Below are positions 44,632 through 56,000 of a stretch of DNA of 64,000 nucleotides, in pieces. A model generated the notes under the pieces. The model ran no database searches, had not been told where the DNA came from, and saw nothing but the letters and a program-made list of their open reading frames with translations. The translations under genes were made by a program, and so were the position numbers. Every line of letters starts with the position of its first letter. Within the stretch, counting starts at the first letter, position 1. Source of the stretch: Pristionchus mayeri (taxonomy: Eukaryota; Nematoda; Chromadorea; Rhabditida; Neodiplogasteridae); contig BTRK01000005.1 of the NCBI GenBank assembly GCA_036245805.1, forward strand, positions 4,650,001 to 4,714,000. The letters are read 5' to 3'.

Positions 44632-44645
44632 TCTGAAAATTTGTG
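44632..44645 (-). promoter_or_regulatory. Possible spliced-leader acceptor
   Basis: On the minus strand ATTTTCAG lies one base before the start codon (ATG at 44631-44629) of the receptor gene, with no upstream exon seen. In nematodes this layout is typical of SL trans-splicing. An ordinary cis-spliced 5'-UTR exon is the alternative. Confidence 0.45.
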
Positions 44646-45311
44646 AGCGCTTGAAGGTAAGGCGAAGGACTTGCGCACATCGAATCTATTTGAGAAATTG
44701 ACTGAAAGCATGCGTCTAACTCTCCTCATGTTGCACTATATATCGTAGGTTCTCTGAGTTCTCCCAACCAGTGGTTAACCAGTGCCCTGACCAGTAGGTG
44801 GCGCGTTCCCCACCAACTGATCAGGTGGAATGGTTGACAACTGGTTGTCTGCTGGTCGTTGGCAGAAACTCCGCTCTTTCTAACTGATGAACAACTGAAC
44901 ACGAGAATCCAGAGTTTGAGATAGCGAGAGATCACGCAAAATGAAGAGAGTCAGACGATTACTCATCAATTTACATCAACACTGTAATTCCCAAAATGAG
45001 AGTCTGGCAAAACACTTAGTCGCGAAAATAGTGGTTTCCCAGCTCGACGAAATGACTTAAGCACGTCAGTCTACGGAGACACTTCGAATCTCGCAATTAG
45101 CTCTGAGAAATGCATTCAGTTGTTCCCCTCTCGAAGTCGAAGACGAATTCGATTTCAGCTGCATCTGGCGTGCATTCGGGGTGGTAACTTTCACTACAGT
45201 GAGAAGTTCTGGTTCTTTTTTCGAAAGCCGGGGCGATTCTTATGGAGAATCAACTAGTGCACGTTGTTCCCAGTTTCTTATGTGACGTTGCAATACTTTT
45301 GCACGGTACTG

Positions 45312-45407
45312 TAGGAACGTTCAGTGTAAATTGTGGAGCCGTAAATTGTAAACAACCTAAATGACGGCTCTGGAAATACATAGACTCACTTAAGAAGAAT
45401 TACTGCG
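45312..45407. repeat. 96-bp duplicated segment, copy 2
   Basis: Duplicate of 44275-44370 in the same orientation, 1037 bp downstream, carrying a displaced donor and the end of receptor exon 2. Confidence 0.85.
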
Positions 45408-45571
45408 AGTTTCTTATGTACAGCACGTCGTTCTACCGTGGGCTACTACGCCGGTGGAAATTAGCTCTGAGAAATGAACTTAGACATGTGCTTGAAATCG
45501 AAAACACATTACATTACAGCTGCATCTCACGTGCACTTGAGATGGCAGACATTAGTGTTGCCAAATCTGAA

Positions 45572-45640
45572 AACTCCCTCCTCATAGCTCCTCTCGCTGG
45601 TCAGACAGAGCGAGAGTGTGTGAAACGAGGACAGAAGTCG
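45572..45640. repeat. Diverged hairpin repeat copies
   Basis: CTCCTCATAGCTCCTCTCGCTGG...AGCGAGAGTGTGTGAAACGAGG resembles the hairpin family with arm mismatches. A further fragment (CGATCGGTTGAGAGATTGTGGCGAATGAAGAGAC) lies at about 45739-45773. Confidence 0.6.
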
Positions 45641-46111
45641 TTGATTTGTAATCACTAGCAGACAGATTCCACCTGCCTGCTCGAAGGAGTACAAGAAGTG
45701 ATAGCATGCTCTCCAAATTTCAAACAATCTCTTGCAGCTCGATCGGTTGAGAGATTGTGGCGAATGAAGAGACTGTTTACTGAATTTTAGCTTGATGCAC
45801 CTGCCCACTCACGAGTGTAATGCGGAAGTGATGAATAGATTTATCGTTTTGGGATCGGAAAATAATTGGAGGCATTATTTTCATCAATGATAATTTTGTA
45901 GTTATTGATTGATTTAGAGCTAACAAGATAAACAACAACTTTTGTTTCGATAATTCAGGTAATTTGCCGTGTAGCTCTAGAGAGCACTTCTTGTCTTCTA
46001 AGTAGTTTTTTTTTCTAAGTAGTAAGCGACAAAACGGGAACAAATCACAGCTTATTCGGTATTCGGCGTAGGGAAATGCGGGTTGTTGCATTGTTATTAG
46101 TATGTGCTCTA

Positions 46112-46369
46112 CTACATTTGCATGTCCCAATCTAGACAAACATCAGACTCCATATTTTGGCCTAATCCGAAAATTTGAAAACCAAATCGATTATTAGAGG
46201 CGTGATCTATGCTGTCCAGCGATCGCAGAAAGGAGATGTGCTGAAGGTGTTCTTCCGCTGTCACGACACTCATTGAATGGTCGTACCATTCGTGACAAGA
46301 ACTTTCATTCAGATTTTCATCTTGAAATACGCACAGTACTTTTTCAATGGGCATGTAAATACTTTTCAA
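46112..46369 (-). CDS. Open frame of unknown status, weak
   Basis: 85 residues of balanced composition (PIEKVLCVFQDENLNESSCH and later HASNNRFGFQIFGLGQNMES), ending with a stop. No signal peptide, domain or convincing splice partner. It may be a real small gene, an exon, or chance. Confidence 0.2.
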   Translation of the reverse strand: MKSIYMPIEKVLCVFQDENLNESSCHEWYDHSMSVVTAEEHLQHISFLRSLDSIDHASNNRFGFQIFGLGQNMESDVCLDWDMQM

Positions 46370-46427
46370 TCATGGACTCGAATTTGCATCATTGTATAGA
46401 GTGTTCGAGTCGACTATGATTGATATA

Positions 46428-48458
46428 AGAGAGGAATCGGGAGAGACTCGAGATAGGCCGGGACGTGAAAATTCATGATCATCAATCGGGCCGAAAACAA
46501 CGTGAATGGTACTTCGAAACGTGCTATTTCAAATGGTGTTAGCCGTTTTCCGAAGAAAATTTTTTTCTCGACGTGGTACGTCTTCGAAGTGGGCGGAGTC
46601 ACACTTTTTCTGAAAACACCGAACTTTGGAGCTGTTTTTCGGAACTTTGCGATAAAGATATGAAAAAATAGTCAACATACGAAAGAAAGCGGATTGTTCG
46701 AGGAACATTATGCCTTCTTTGCATGGGTCAGAAACGCTAATTTGAAGCCAGGGGGTCCGATTTAGCGAAAAATTGTGTCAATCACGAAATACCAAAAAGG
46801 TTTTGGGATTTCATGCTTAATCGATAGGTCCCTATAAGTATAAATATAATGGAAACTCTTTCCTATCAGAAAATGAAGGTCTGGAAGCTATGCGTAATAA
46901 TGTTGCTCTCGTTTAAGTACTACCCGGCTAATGGGCCGGGTATAGACGGAATGTTTCCTATATCGCTATAGGGTCATTTAGCTTCAGAATTGAATCAATG
47001 CACTGAAGAAACATATTTCCACACCAGAAACACATCATTTTCATGTGCATTTGCTCATAGCTTCGAATTATAGAAATTATGAACTAAAAACTGGGAAGGT
47101 GCAAAATACCCGGTATGTGGAGTCCATTCAACGAAAGATTCAGTGAAATGTATTGGATGTAATGTAGAAACAAGTTCTATAGCAATTGACACCACAGTTG
47201 AAATCGATTTTGCCACATTGGTAATCGTATAAGTGCGAAACACGACTCCCCCAAACGATTTTGAGATATCGATTAGTGAGTGGCACCAAATTGTAGAGTA
47301 TTATGTGCTGAACATTTTATCTGTTGAAAGTAAGCTTCAATGTTTTCATATACGCGAGCCACAGTGCCTAGAAGTAGACAGAAAACGACGGCGGAGGAGC
47401 GCGAGAGAGCGCCAATTGGAGGGGAGGGAGAGGGAGGTCGTGCGGAGAAAGCGCCAGACGGTTAGAGCGCGCGTTCTCGAGGAATTCTAGCCCTTTTCTA
47501 TCCAACTTCTAAGCACTGTAGCTCGCGCATATGGAAAGATAGAAACATACTTTCAACAGACAAAATGTTCAGCACATAATAATCTACAATTTGGTGCCAC
47601 AGACTATTCGATATCTCAAAATCGGTTGCGGAAGTCGTGTTTCGGAATTATTCGATTACCAACGCGGCAAAATCGATTTCAACTGTGGTCATCCTTTGTC
47701 AATTGCTATAGAACTTGTTTCTACATTACATCCAATACATTTCACTGAATCTTTCGTTGAATGGACGCCACATACCGGGTATTTTGCACCTTCCCAGTTT
47801 TTAGTTCATAATTTCTACAATTCGAAGCTATGAGCGAATGCACATGAAAATGATGTGTTTCTGGTGTGGAAATATGTTTCTACAGTGCATTGATTCAATT
47901 CTGACGCTAAATGACCCTATAGCGATATAGGAAACATTCCGTCTATACCCGGCCCATTAGCCGGGTAGTACTTAAACGAGAGCAACATTATTACGCATAG
48001 CTTCCAGACCTTTATTTTTTGAAAGGAAAGAGTACTTATAGGGACCTATCGATTAAGCATGAAATCCCAAAACCTTTTGGTATTTCGTGATTTACAAACT
48101 TTTTCGCCAAATCGGACCCCCTGGCTTCAAATTAGCGTTTCTGACCCAACCAAAGAAAGCAAAATGTTCCTCGAACAATCCGCTTTCTTTCGTATGTTGA
48201 CTATTTTTTCATATCTTTATCGCAAAGTTCCGAAAAACAGTTCCAAAGTTCGGTGTTTTCAGAAAAAGTGTGACTCCGCCCACTTCGAAGACGTACCACG
48301 TCGAGAAAAAAATTTTCTTCGGAAAACGGCTAACGCCATTTGAAAGAGCACGTTTCGAAGTACCATTGACGTTGTTTTCGGCCCGATTGATGATAATGAA
48401 TTTCCACGTCCCGGCATGGCCCAAAGATCTCGAGTTTCTCCCGATTCCTCTCATAATG
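46428..48458. mobile_element. 2.0-kb foldback with GC-rich loop
   Basis: Arms of about 930 bp (46428-47362 and 47521-48458) are inverted copies, with ends GAGAGGAATCGGGAGA... and its complement. The ~158-bp loop (47363-47520) is unusually GC- and purine-rich (GGCGGAGGAGCGCGAGAGAG, GGGAGGGAGAGGGAGG). Mirrored ORFs in the arms are a consequence of the symmetry. No transposase is seen. Confidence 0.88.
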
Positions 48459-48519
48459 CAATAGTTGCATTCGAAAACATCATAATTCGCGCATTTAAAT
48501 TCCTATATTTATCCACTAT

Positions 48520-49764
48520 TCAGAATTCTTCGCACGATATGTTTCTTTTCATTATGCACGCTTTTTCAACCGCCGGGCATGCAAGAGAGCGCGTAGAATG
48601 AAGAGAGCGGGGCATCGTGTCTACAACTCCACACTCCCCAGTACCAGATGGATCGCCTCCAGTTGATCGAATCAGACAATCCCCTTCAACTTGAATATGT
48701 CGGTGTACTGAAATAAGATTTTTCGCAAATGTATTTGTCAGTTACTTTTCGAGCACCTACCCTCCGGAGCGGGTGTGTACACATTGCGCTTCTTGACGGT
48801 TTGAGCATTGGTCGAAATATCTGGGTCAGCTAATTTATCTTCGATAACCGGCAATGGGAAACTCAAGAGCTGGTAGAGTTTCTGAAAGTCGCACGTATTT
48901 CATGCAAATGTATTTCATAGTACTCTGAACCTTCTCCTTCCTTTTTTCGATCAGGTATTTAATGAACAGGCATACATTTGCAAGTGTCACGAAGAAAGTT
49001 AGAACGAACGAGAGCCACATCTGAAATTAAACTGGTGAAAATTACTAAATATGAACATAAATTAGTCAGAACAATGAAAGCTAACTATGTTTCGTCCACG
49101 AATTGTCGTTTCCTTCTCAACTCTTGTGAAGTCACAGGGTCCAACGGATTGAGCCATATTATCGAAGCCAAGAACACGCAAATCACCGTGATCGAGAGTT
49201 CCTTGAACAATTATTTAAGAAAAATTCACTCTCCTCACCTGGTTTCATGATGAGTTGATTTCCTTCACATCCGGGAAACTGAAATCATTTCATACGTTTT
49301 TGAAAACCCCTCCTATACTCCACTCATTTAATGGTGTTTCTGTAATGCAACGGACAAGGAGTGCTCGGGTGGATGGTCATAAACTGATCAACTCCAAGGA
49401 GAATAGCGTACCGAATACGCGACAACGCAGGTGCCTTTGGTCCAGATTCCGGAAACTCCATCGTGAAATGCTAGAAATGATTCAGGGATAATCACGCACG
49501 ATTTACTGGTGATATTGTACGTCTCGCCAATAGTTCCGTTTACTGAAAAATGGAATGGTCAATGGAATGCAAATCAGTGTTCAATTATGTGTAGAAAAAA
49601 AGTTACACAAAAATTTGTCCAGGTAAGGAAGATGTTCCATCTAGTCGTTTATGTACCCGGGACATCAAAATAATACACTCACCATTCCAATTAGGCAGAG
49701 AATATAAAGAAATCTCATATCCCTGGGTGAATCGAATTAGTAAGATTGCAATCGCGACACGCAT
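48520..49764 (-). CDS. Greek-key membrane protein, paralogue C
   Basis: Seven exons in coding order: 49683-49764, 49412-49542, 49239-49278, 49086-49201, 48931-49020, 48761-48881, 48520-48707; 768 nt, 255 residues. A signal peptide (MRVAIAILLIRFTQG) leads into YEISLYSLPNWNG, an exact fit to the beta/gamma-crystallin signature (aromatic-x4-aromatic-x-G). SFLAFHDGVSGIWTKGTCVV follows, then CEGNQLIMKP and FDNMAQSVGPCDF (second motif), then one membrane helix (FVLTFFVTLANVCLFIKYLI) and a cytoplasmic tail. Crystallin assignment rests on motif pattern only. The last exon is longer than in paralogues A and B and overlaps a hairpin repeat at 48542-48606, adding a cysteine-containing tail. The other two paralogues lie just upstream on the same strand. 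Confidence 0.8.
48542..48606. repeat. Hairpin repeat inside a coding exon
   Basis: TTTCTTTTCATTATGCACGC...GAGAGCGCGTAGAATGAAGAGAG matches the hairpin family with a broken left arm. It lies entirely within the last predicted exon of paralogue C. Confidence 0.65.
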
Positions 49765-49942
49765 GTTGCGCGATTTAGTTAGTGAATAGTGTGGCCTTGG
49801 CGCGTTTGATTGCATTTCACTGTTTGTTGCGAGACAAACATATCGGGCAACGAGTGGATAAATGGTAAAATTTCGCAATTTTCAAGAGTCGAGATTGAAA
49901 TCGGATATAATTTATCGCGATGTATGCACCTCAAAGTAGGGT

Positions 49943-50705
49943 TCATAGGGAATATAATCCAACGTCTTTTTCTTGATTTTCCCTGCTCAATGTTTGGTCC
50001 TGATCGAGAGGAATCGGTCGATTAAGTCTGCGAGCTTTCTGGTGAAAATATCACATTTGAGAATGAAATTCGAAAACAAACCCACCACTTCCTTCTTAGC
50101 TCCTCTGAAGAGAATGATAAACATGGCGATATTGAGAAAAAAGAAGAATATTGCCAGAAGAACATGCTTAAATACGAAATGAATTGGAGAATATTTTGAA
50201 ATTTCTACCAAAATAAGATTCATCCAAGACGATTCTCCCTTAATCAGCTCACAAGGACCCACAGATCGCGCGCAATTGTCAAAATTGATATCTTCCAATT
50301 TACCGTTCGAGAATACGCCTGAGAATCAAGGAAGTGCATGAAGACCAAACGAATTGTACCTTGTCGAATGACCAAGTAGTCTCCCTCGCAATAGGATCCC
50401 TAAAATTAATGCAAGGTTTGTCTTTGAAAGACTTCTTGTACCTCGAAAAGGAGAACACATGGACCCTTGGACCATACTCCCGAAACTCCCTCATCCATTT
50501 TCAGATAAGAAACCGGAATGTTCATGCAGGAATCATTAACGATATCTAAAGTTTGTCCTGGAAATGCTTATAATTGATATTATTCAGCTGGATGTCTTGC
50601 TCTAGAGTAAAACTAACCATTCCATTCTGCAAGCGAGTAGAGCGTAATATTATACGAATTGACGTGAAACGTGAAGAACGATAAAACGAGAGTTGCCCAG
50701 CGCAT
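49943..50705 (-). CDS. Greek-key membrane protein, paralogue B
   Basis: Six exons: 50618-50705, 50442-50557, 50360-50399, 50209-50318, 50086-50166, 49943-50038; 531 nt, 176 residues. Signal peptide MRWATLVLSFFTFHVNS, then YNITLYSLAEWNG (crystallin-type aromatic-x4-aromatic-x-G). The first motif closes with SYLKMDEGVSGVWSKGPCVL. CEGDYLVIRQ and FDNCARSVGPCELIKGE form the second. A strong membrane helix (HVLLAIFFFFLNIAMFIILF) is followed by a basic 'RGAKKE' and a 31-residue tail. Exon phases and the 40-nt third exon match paralogues A and C exactly. Predicted type I membrane protein with an extracellular Greek-key domain; ligand unknown. Confidence 0.82.
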
Positions 50706-50852
50706 TAGTATGGAGTTTGACCCGGAAAACAATTGGCCTTGCCAGTTACGATTAGCAGTAAATCGGTGATTTGGGGGTCGAACGAGAAAGAAAGCGATAA
50801 ACAACGAAGAGTATTGTGCAAAGCTTGTTCTAGGGATGGCTTGGTAAGAAAC

Positions 50853-50920
50853 GGTCTCTTCATACTCCACACTTTCTCGCCGGTCCGATTGGTGAGAGAG
50901 TGTGTAGTTTGAAGAGAGTC
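50853..50920. repeat. Dispersed hairpin repeat
   Basis: GGTCTCTTCATACTCCACACTTTCTCGCC...GAGAGAGTGTGTAGTTTGAAGAGAGTC, an imperfect copy of the 22647 hairpin. It lies between paralogues B and A, about 150 bp upstream of the start of B. Confidence 0.85.
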
Positions 50921-50991
50921 ATTTCTTTCGAAGCCATCACAATTGTGTTCCAACCAAACTCACATGTTGTTCGCGAATATTTAAACAGTAT

Positions 50992-51840
50992 TTATTCAGT
51001 GGTTTTATCATAATCACAAGAATAGTAGACCCTATCCTCGGTCGATTTGCTAACCAAAGCATGCCGGGGCAGTACTGGATCCTATAACATTAGCACAAAA
51101 TAATTCGACACATCGCATCGACTTACTTTAGAATACTTCTTTTCCAGTAGATATGCACTGAAAATGAGCGCATTCAAAACAGTAAGGGTACTGCAGAGAA
51201 TGAAGGGCGTTGATATCTAAAAATATGGCTATTTGATGTTTTTTCTGATCGAGAGTTTACAATTTCTTCACTCTGCGTTGTCGATCCTCCCTCGACGCGT
51301 ATTATTTCACACGGACCAATCGATTTCGCGCGATCGTCGAATCCGACCTCCTTCAAGTTGTTATGGTGCATTGTGCCTGTACAAGGAATAGTCACAGTCA
51401 TGGCGCATCCCATATCAGCAAATGTTGAGGGACCACTTTTCCTTTTTTTAACGCTTTACTCGGCTATGAATGGACGGACACACTAACCTGGTCTCATTAT
51501 CAGGCGGAAACCTTCACAATTTAAATCCTGAAATTGTAATCTTAGCAGCAGCATCTCAAAACGTTGTTTTCCCACCGAGTGCAGAATGATGCAGTTCGTC
51601 CCTAGTGAAGTATCCTTCATCCACACTCCGGAAACTCCACCATCGAAATCGGCAAATGACTCGGCGATATTTTCACATGAATCACTGACGAAATCAGCTC
51701 GATTTCCTGCGAAATTGTTGTTGTTTTATCACGAAAAGAGTACTAAACAAACCTCTTCTGTTCGGAAGTGAAAACAATGTGATGTTATATCCGGAAGCGG
51801 AAGTAAACAAAATGATCGAGAATGGAGTGAGAAATCGCAT
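50992..51840 (-). CDS. Greek-key membrane protein, paralogue A
   Basis: Six exons: 51753-51840, 51576-51706, 51488-51527, 51261-51376, 51127-51216, 50992-51081; 555 nt, 184 residues. Signal peptide MRFLTPFSIILFTSASG, then YNITLFSLPNRRG (the aromatic of the signature is Arg here), ESFADFDGGVSGVWMKDTSL, NCEGFRLIMRP and FDDRAKSIGPCEIIRVEGG. A membrane helix (ISTPFILCSTLTVLNALIFS) follows, then a 40-residue tail ending YSCDYDKTTE. Intron positions and phases are those of B and C, so the three arose by tandem duplication. Confidence 0.82.
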
Positions 51841-51908
51841 CAAATTCGCATGAAATCGCGGGCGCGTCCTTGTCATAAAACGAACAATTTGGCCAAACAA
51901 CTGCATGT

Positions 51909-51973
51909 GTTCTTCATTCTACACTCTCACTCGCATCTCTTCTGGTCAAGAGAGTGTGTAAAACGAAGAGACG
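51909..51973. repeat. Dispersed hairpin repeat
   Basis: TGTTCTTCATTCTACACTCTCACTCG...AAGAGAGTGTGTAAAACGAAGAGACG, another imperfect member of the hairpin family, about 70 bp upstream of the start of paralogue A. Confidence 0.8.
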
Positions 51974-52321
51974 GCATTCACCAATTAAGGAACTTTATTG
52001 ACAAACGATCTCGAATCGCAAGAGACGGGTTGGATCATTTCATTCAATTATAGCACCTACTTGGTGCGATGCTATCAAGATATTGCAGATCGAAAACAAA
52101 GGAATGTACGTAATTGTTTAACGGAATTTCATAGTTTTTAACAATTTCGGTCTGGCATTTTTCGGTTAGTGCATCATGCACGCTCTAATTGGGCCAAATA
52201 TCAGCATTCAGTATGAGAATTTCACTACTGAAATATTGAGAGGAGTTGCAAAAATGTCATCCGTAGTGAAGGTACGTTCTCTCGTAGAGGGTATCTTATA
52301 CGTAACCGAATGCAGCTGCCG
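51974..52321. other. Intergenic, nothing recognised
   Basis: Between the upstream side of paralogue A and the stop of the interrupted fourth paralogue. No exon or repeat that I can support. Confidence 0.4.
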
Positions 52322-52604
52322 TTATTGCATACGTATATGCACCATCATATTCAATCCAAGTTCCAGATTGGCATTTGATCGCAACCTGAATAGATAATGT
52401 TTCTCACTATCTGCGACTGCGCAAACCGAGTGCGCAGGATTCCAGCTCTTCGCAGGTGTGCCACTGTTCGAGCCGCATTTTGCACTCGTTACGCTAAATA
52501 AAATCATATAAGAACTTTAAGGTTATGTTGTATCGTAGAGTTGCCCCTACTCACAAGACTATGTAGTCGCCCTCGGGTGTGGTAGATCACTCGGGGTCTC
52601 CCCT

Positions 52605-52835
52605 TGTAATCGACTCGCGTGACCTCTCCCTCTCCCTCCTCTCCCTCCCCTGACCCTCTTCCCATCCTCAGTCTAGTTCCCTCCCGAGCGGAGAGTAGTT
52701 GTTCCCCTCTTCCTCCCCGTTTGTTACGGATAGTGACTAGTTCTCCCCTGAGTTATTAGACATTTTCCCCATCCCCTATCGTGTGATAAAGTGTCTACAG
52801 AAGTCCGGGGTTGAGTGCAGGGCAGGGACACAACA
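52605..52835 (+). repeat. 5' LTR
   Basis: TG...CA ended, C/T-rich first half, 231 bp, one base different from the 3' copy. Confidence 0.9.
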
Positions 52836-53052
52836 GTGGCGTTCAGGAGTACTAGTTACTCACGTGCGTTTCTGTCCTTGTTACTCGACTCGGGTTTTTG
52901 TGAGACGAGAGTGGTGGAGGCGTGCCTCTCACTCAGTTGATCGAGTTTAGCGGGTGGAGGAAAGTCCTCCCCGTAAGAGAACGGTCGAGTGACCAAGTGA
53001 CTAGTGCGGATTGAGTATCGATCGGAGAGAGATCGATCGAGGAAGAGTAGAG

Positions 53053-56000
53053 ATGTCTGGAGAGGAGAGTGTGGCCGTGGCGCCGACTCCTGAACAGATG
53101 TTTAGTCAGAAAAAGTGCTGCTCAGTGAGAGAAACGAGAGGAACTCAGTGGGATCTGAGGAGAATGGAAGACGAGGGCCGTCGGTGGATGCCCTCGAGAA
53201 ACAGATCAGAATATTCTCATACAGACCTGAAGAAGGACTGACCTTCGATAACTGGATGGAGAGACACAGAGAGAAATTCGAGAATGATTTGAGTGAATTG
53301 GAGGATGGTGATAAGGGTAGAGTATTGCTGAGAAAGGTCGATGACAAGGTAGATAAGCAGTTCAGAAATCACATCCGTCCCAAGAGTCCAGGAGAACTGT
53401 CATTCAAAGAGATAGTTTCGACCATGAAAGAGTTGTTTGGAGATAAGAGATCCCAGTTCGAGAAGAGATTGGATCTATTCTCACTCAAGATGTCCAAATT
53501 GAGATGCGACGATCTGAAAGAATTCTCCAGTATTGTGAACAGAGTGTATGAGGATGCGAATATTAGTGAGATGAAGCCAGATCAGTTCAAGGCTATGATT
53601 ATGCCGAGTGGTATCGATCTCCCTAGATATACTGCCACTTTGTTCCATGTGATGAATCAGATCGGTGAGGAGACTCCCACTATAGATATGGTACTGAAAG
53701 TGGCCGATAGCTACATGAAGGTGTTCGGAGATGCTCACGCAGCAACATGACAGAATGGACAGAGTGCAATGACTGTGAATGCTGTGTCTAAGTACAATCC
53801 CAGATGGAGCAAGCACCCTAATCGAGATCCTCCTAAGAGTGGAGACAATAGACGATCGAGTGGATCGGGATGTTCTCGATGTGGGATGGGTGGTCACAAG
53901 GATGATGCATGCCCGAAATTGAGTGCAGTATGCTACAAGTGTAATCAGAAGGGCCATCTGAGTATGATGTGTAACAAGTGGAATACACCCAAGGGGGACA
54001 CACACTCCTCAAGGGATAAGACGGGTGTCAATATGGTCTATGGTGATCTTAATGAAGGAAGACAGCATTTCAATGCTGCAGTGGAGATGAATGGAAGAGT
54101 GATTGAGATGCTGGTGGACACTGGATCGGATATCACTCTCATCTCTGAGTCAACGTGGAGGGAAATTGGTGAACCCGAGAGAAGGGAACACGATGCATTC
54201 CCCAAGTGTGCAAATGGAACGCCGCTGGAATTGACGGGGAAGTGCCACCTCACGTTGGAGCTCAATGGAATCGTGGCACAAGGAAGGGTGTACACGTCGA
54301 AGACTGCGAGGAATATTCTGGGAAGGGATTTCATTGTCACGTTCTTCCGCCTTGTTCCTAAAGAAATCACAGTGAATGAGATTCGGAATGATGATCAATA
54401 TGTGAAATGGATCACGAATGAATTCCCCGAAATCTGCAAAGAAGGACTGGGCAAGTGTGTAAAATCAGAAGCACGCCTCATTCTGAAGGAGAATGCGAGT
54501 CCTGTCTTCTGCAAGAGACGTGATATTCCGCTGGCTATGATGCCAAAAGTCAATGAGGAGTTGGATAGACTGCTTGAGATGGGAGCGATCGAGCCTGTTG
54601 ATTATGTCGAGTGGGCTGCCCCCATTCTTACAGTTCCAAAGGCGAATGGAAAATGGAGAGTTTGTGTCGATTTTTCAACGGGATTAAACGAGAATCTCGA
54701 GCCAAACAAGCATCCCTTGCCGATGATGTCCGAGATATTCGCCCGATTGGAAGGATGCATAGTATTCAGTCAGATTGATCTAAGCGATGCTTACCTGCAA
54801 ATTCCGGTCGAGGAGACCAGTAGGAATCTGTTGGGAGTGAGTACCCACAGAGGACTGTTCAGATTCATGAGATTGCCGTTTGGAGTGAGTGTTGCTCCGG
54901 GAATCTTTCAGAAGATCATGGACACGATGATGAGTGGATGTGAGAACGCGCAGGAGTATCTCGATGATATTGTGGTCGGAGGAAAGACAAAGGAAGATCA
55001 TGATAAGAACCTGAAAAGAGTAATCGAGAGAATAGAGGAATACGGTTTCCGCATTCGACCAGAAAAGTGTTCATTCGGATTGAACAAGATTAGTTATCTC
55101 GGATTCATTATCGACAAGTCTGGTCGCAGACCTGATCCGACGAAAGTGAAGGCAGTAAGAGAGATGCCCGAACCGCAGGACCAAGCGTCTCTGAGATCTT
55201 TTCTCGGAATGGTATCGTATTATGGAGAGTTCATAAGTGGAATGCACAAACTGAGATGTCCACTGGACAATCTGTTGAAGAAGGATGTGGAGTGGAAATG
55301 GTCTCAGGAATGTGCGAAGGCATTCAAGGAGATCAGATCTGTACTGGCATCTGATCTTAATCTCATCCACTATGATCCCGAGAAGGAGATTGTGCTTGCT
55401 GCCGATGCGAGTGATAAGGGAATCGGTGCAGTGATTGCACACAGAGTCAATGGACGACTCATCCCCATTGCTCATGCATGGAGAGGCTTATTTTTGGAGT
55501 GACCAAGTTCCATCGTTACCTCTTCGGAAGGAAATTCGTGATGCAGACAGATCACAAACCTCTATTGTGGATCTTTGGATCGAAGACGGGAGTGCCCGCG
55601 CACACGGCGCGGAGACTGTACCATTGGTGTACCATTCTTCTCGGATACGACTTCAGTATGGAGTACGTGAATACTGAGAGTTTCGCGTATGCTGATGCTC
55701 TGTCTCGGCTGACCGCCGGTTCGAGAGGAGAAGCCAGTAAGAAAGATGCAATCGGTGAAGTCGAGAGAATCGTTTGTAATGCAGTGACTTGCAATCTGGA
55801 GAAGCTTCCTGTGACTGCGAACGAGATTAGGGAAGCATCACTGAATGATCCAGTGCTCAGTCAAGTGAGAGGATATCATCTGAGTAAGTGGCCAGATGAG
55901 AAGAGACTCAAGAAGTGTGATCTCTACCAGAGAATTCTGCCGTTCTGGAGTAGAAGGAAAGAATTGGCAGTGGCAAATGATCATCTGATGGTTGGAGATA

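Larger units (their letters stand above)
44646..46111. other. Intergenic with several repeat fragments
   Basis: It holds a half copy of the hairpin repeat (about 44925-44962), the second 96-bp segment (45312-45407), and a further imperfect direct duplication (ATTAGCTCTGAGAAATG at about 45099 and 45460, each followed by CAGCTGCATCT...CGTGCA). A run of CCAGT/ACTGG palindromes spans about 44765-44865. No supported gene. Confidence 0.5.

Noticed and set aside
46475..48464. Mirrored ORFs in the 46.4-48.5 kb foldback
   Set aside because: Same explanation: symmetrical arms, no family, overlapping frames on both strands.
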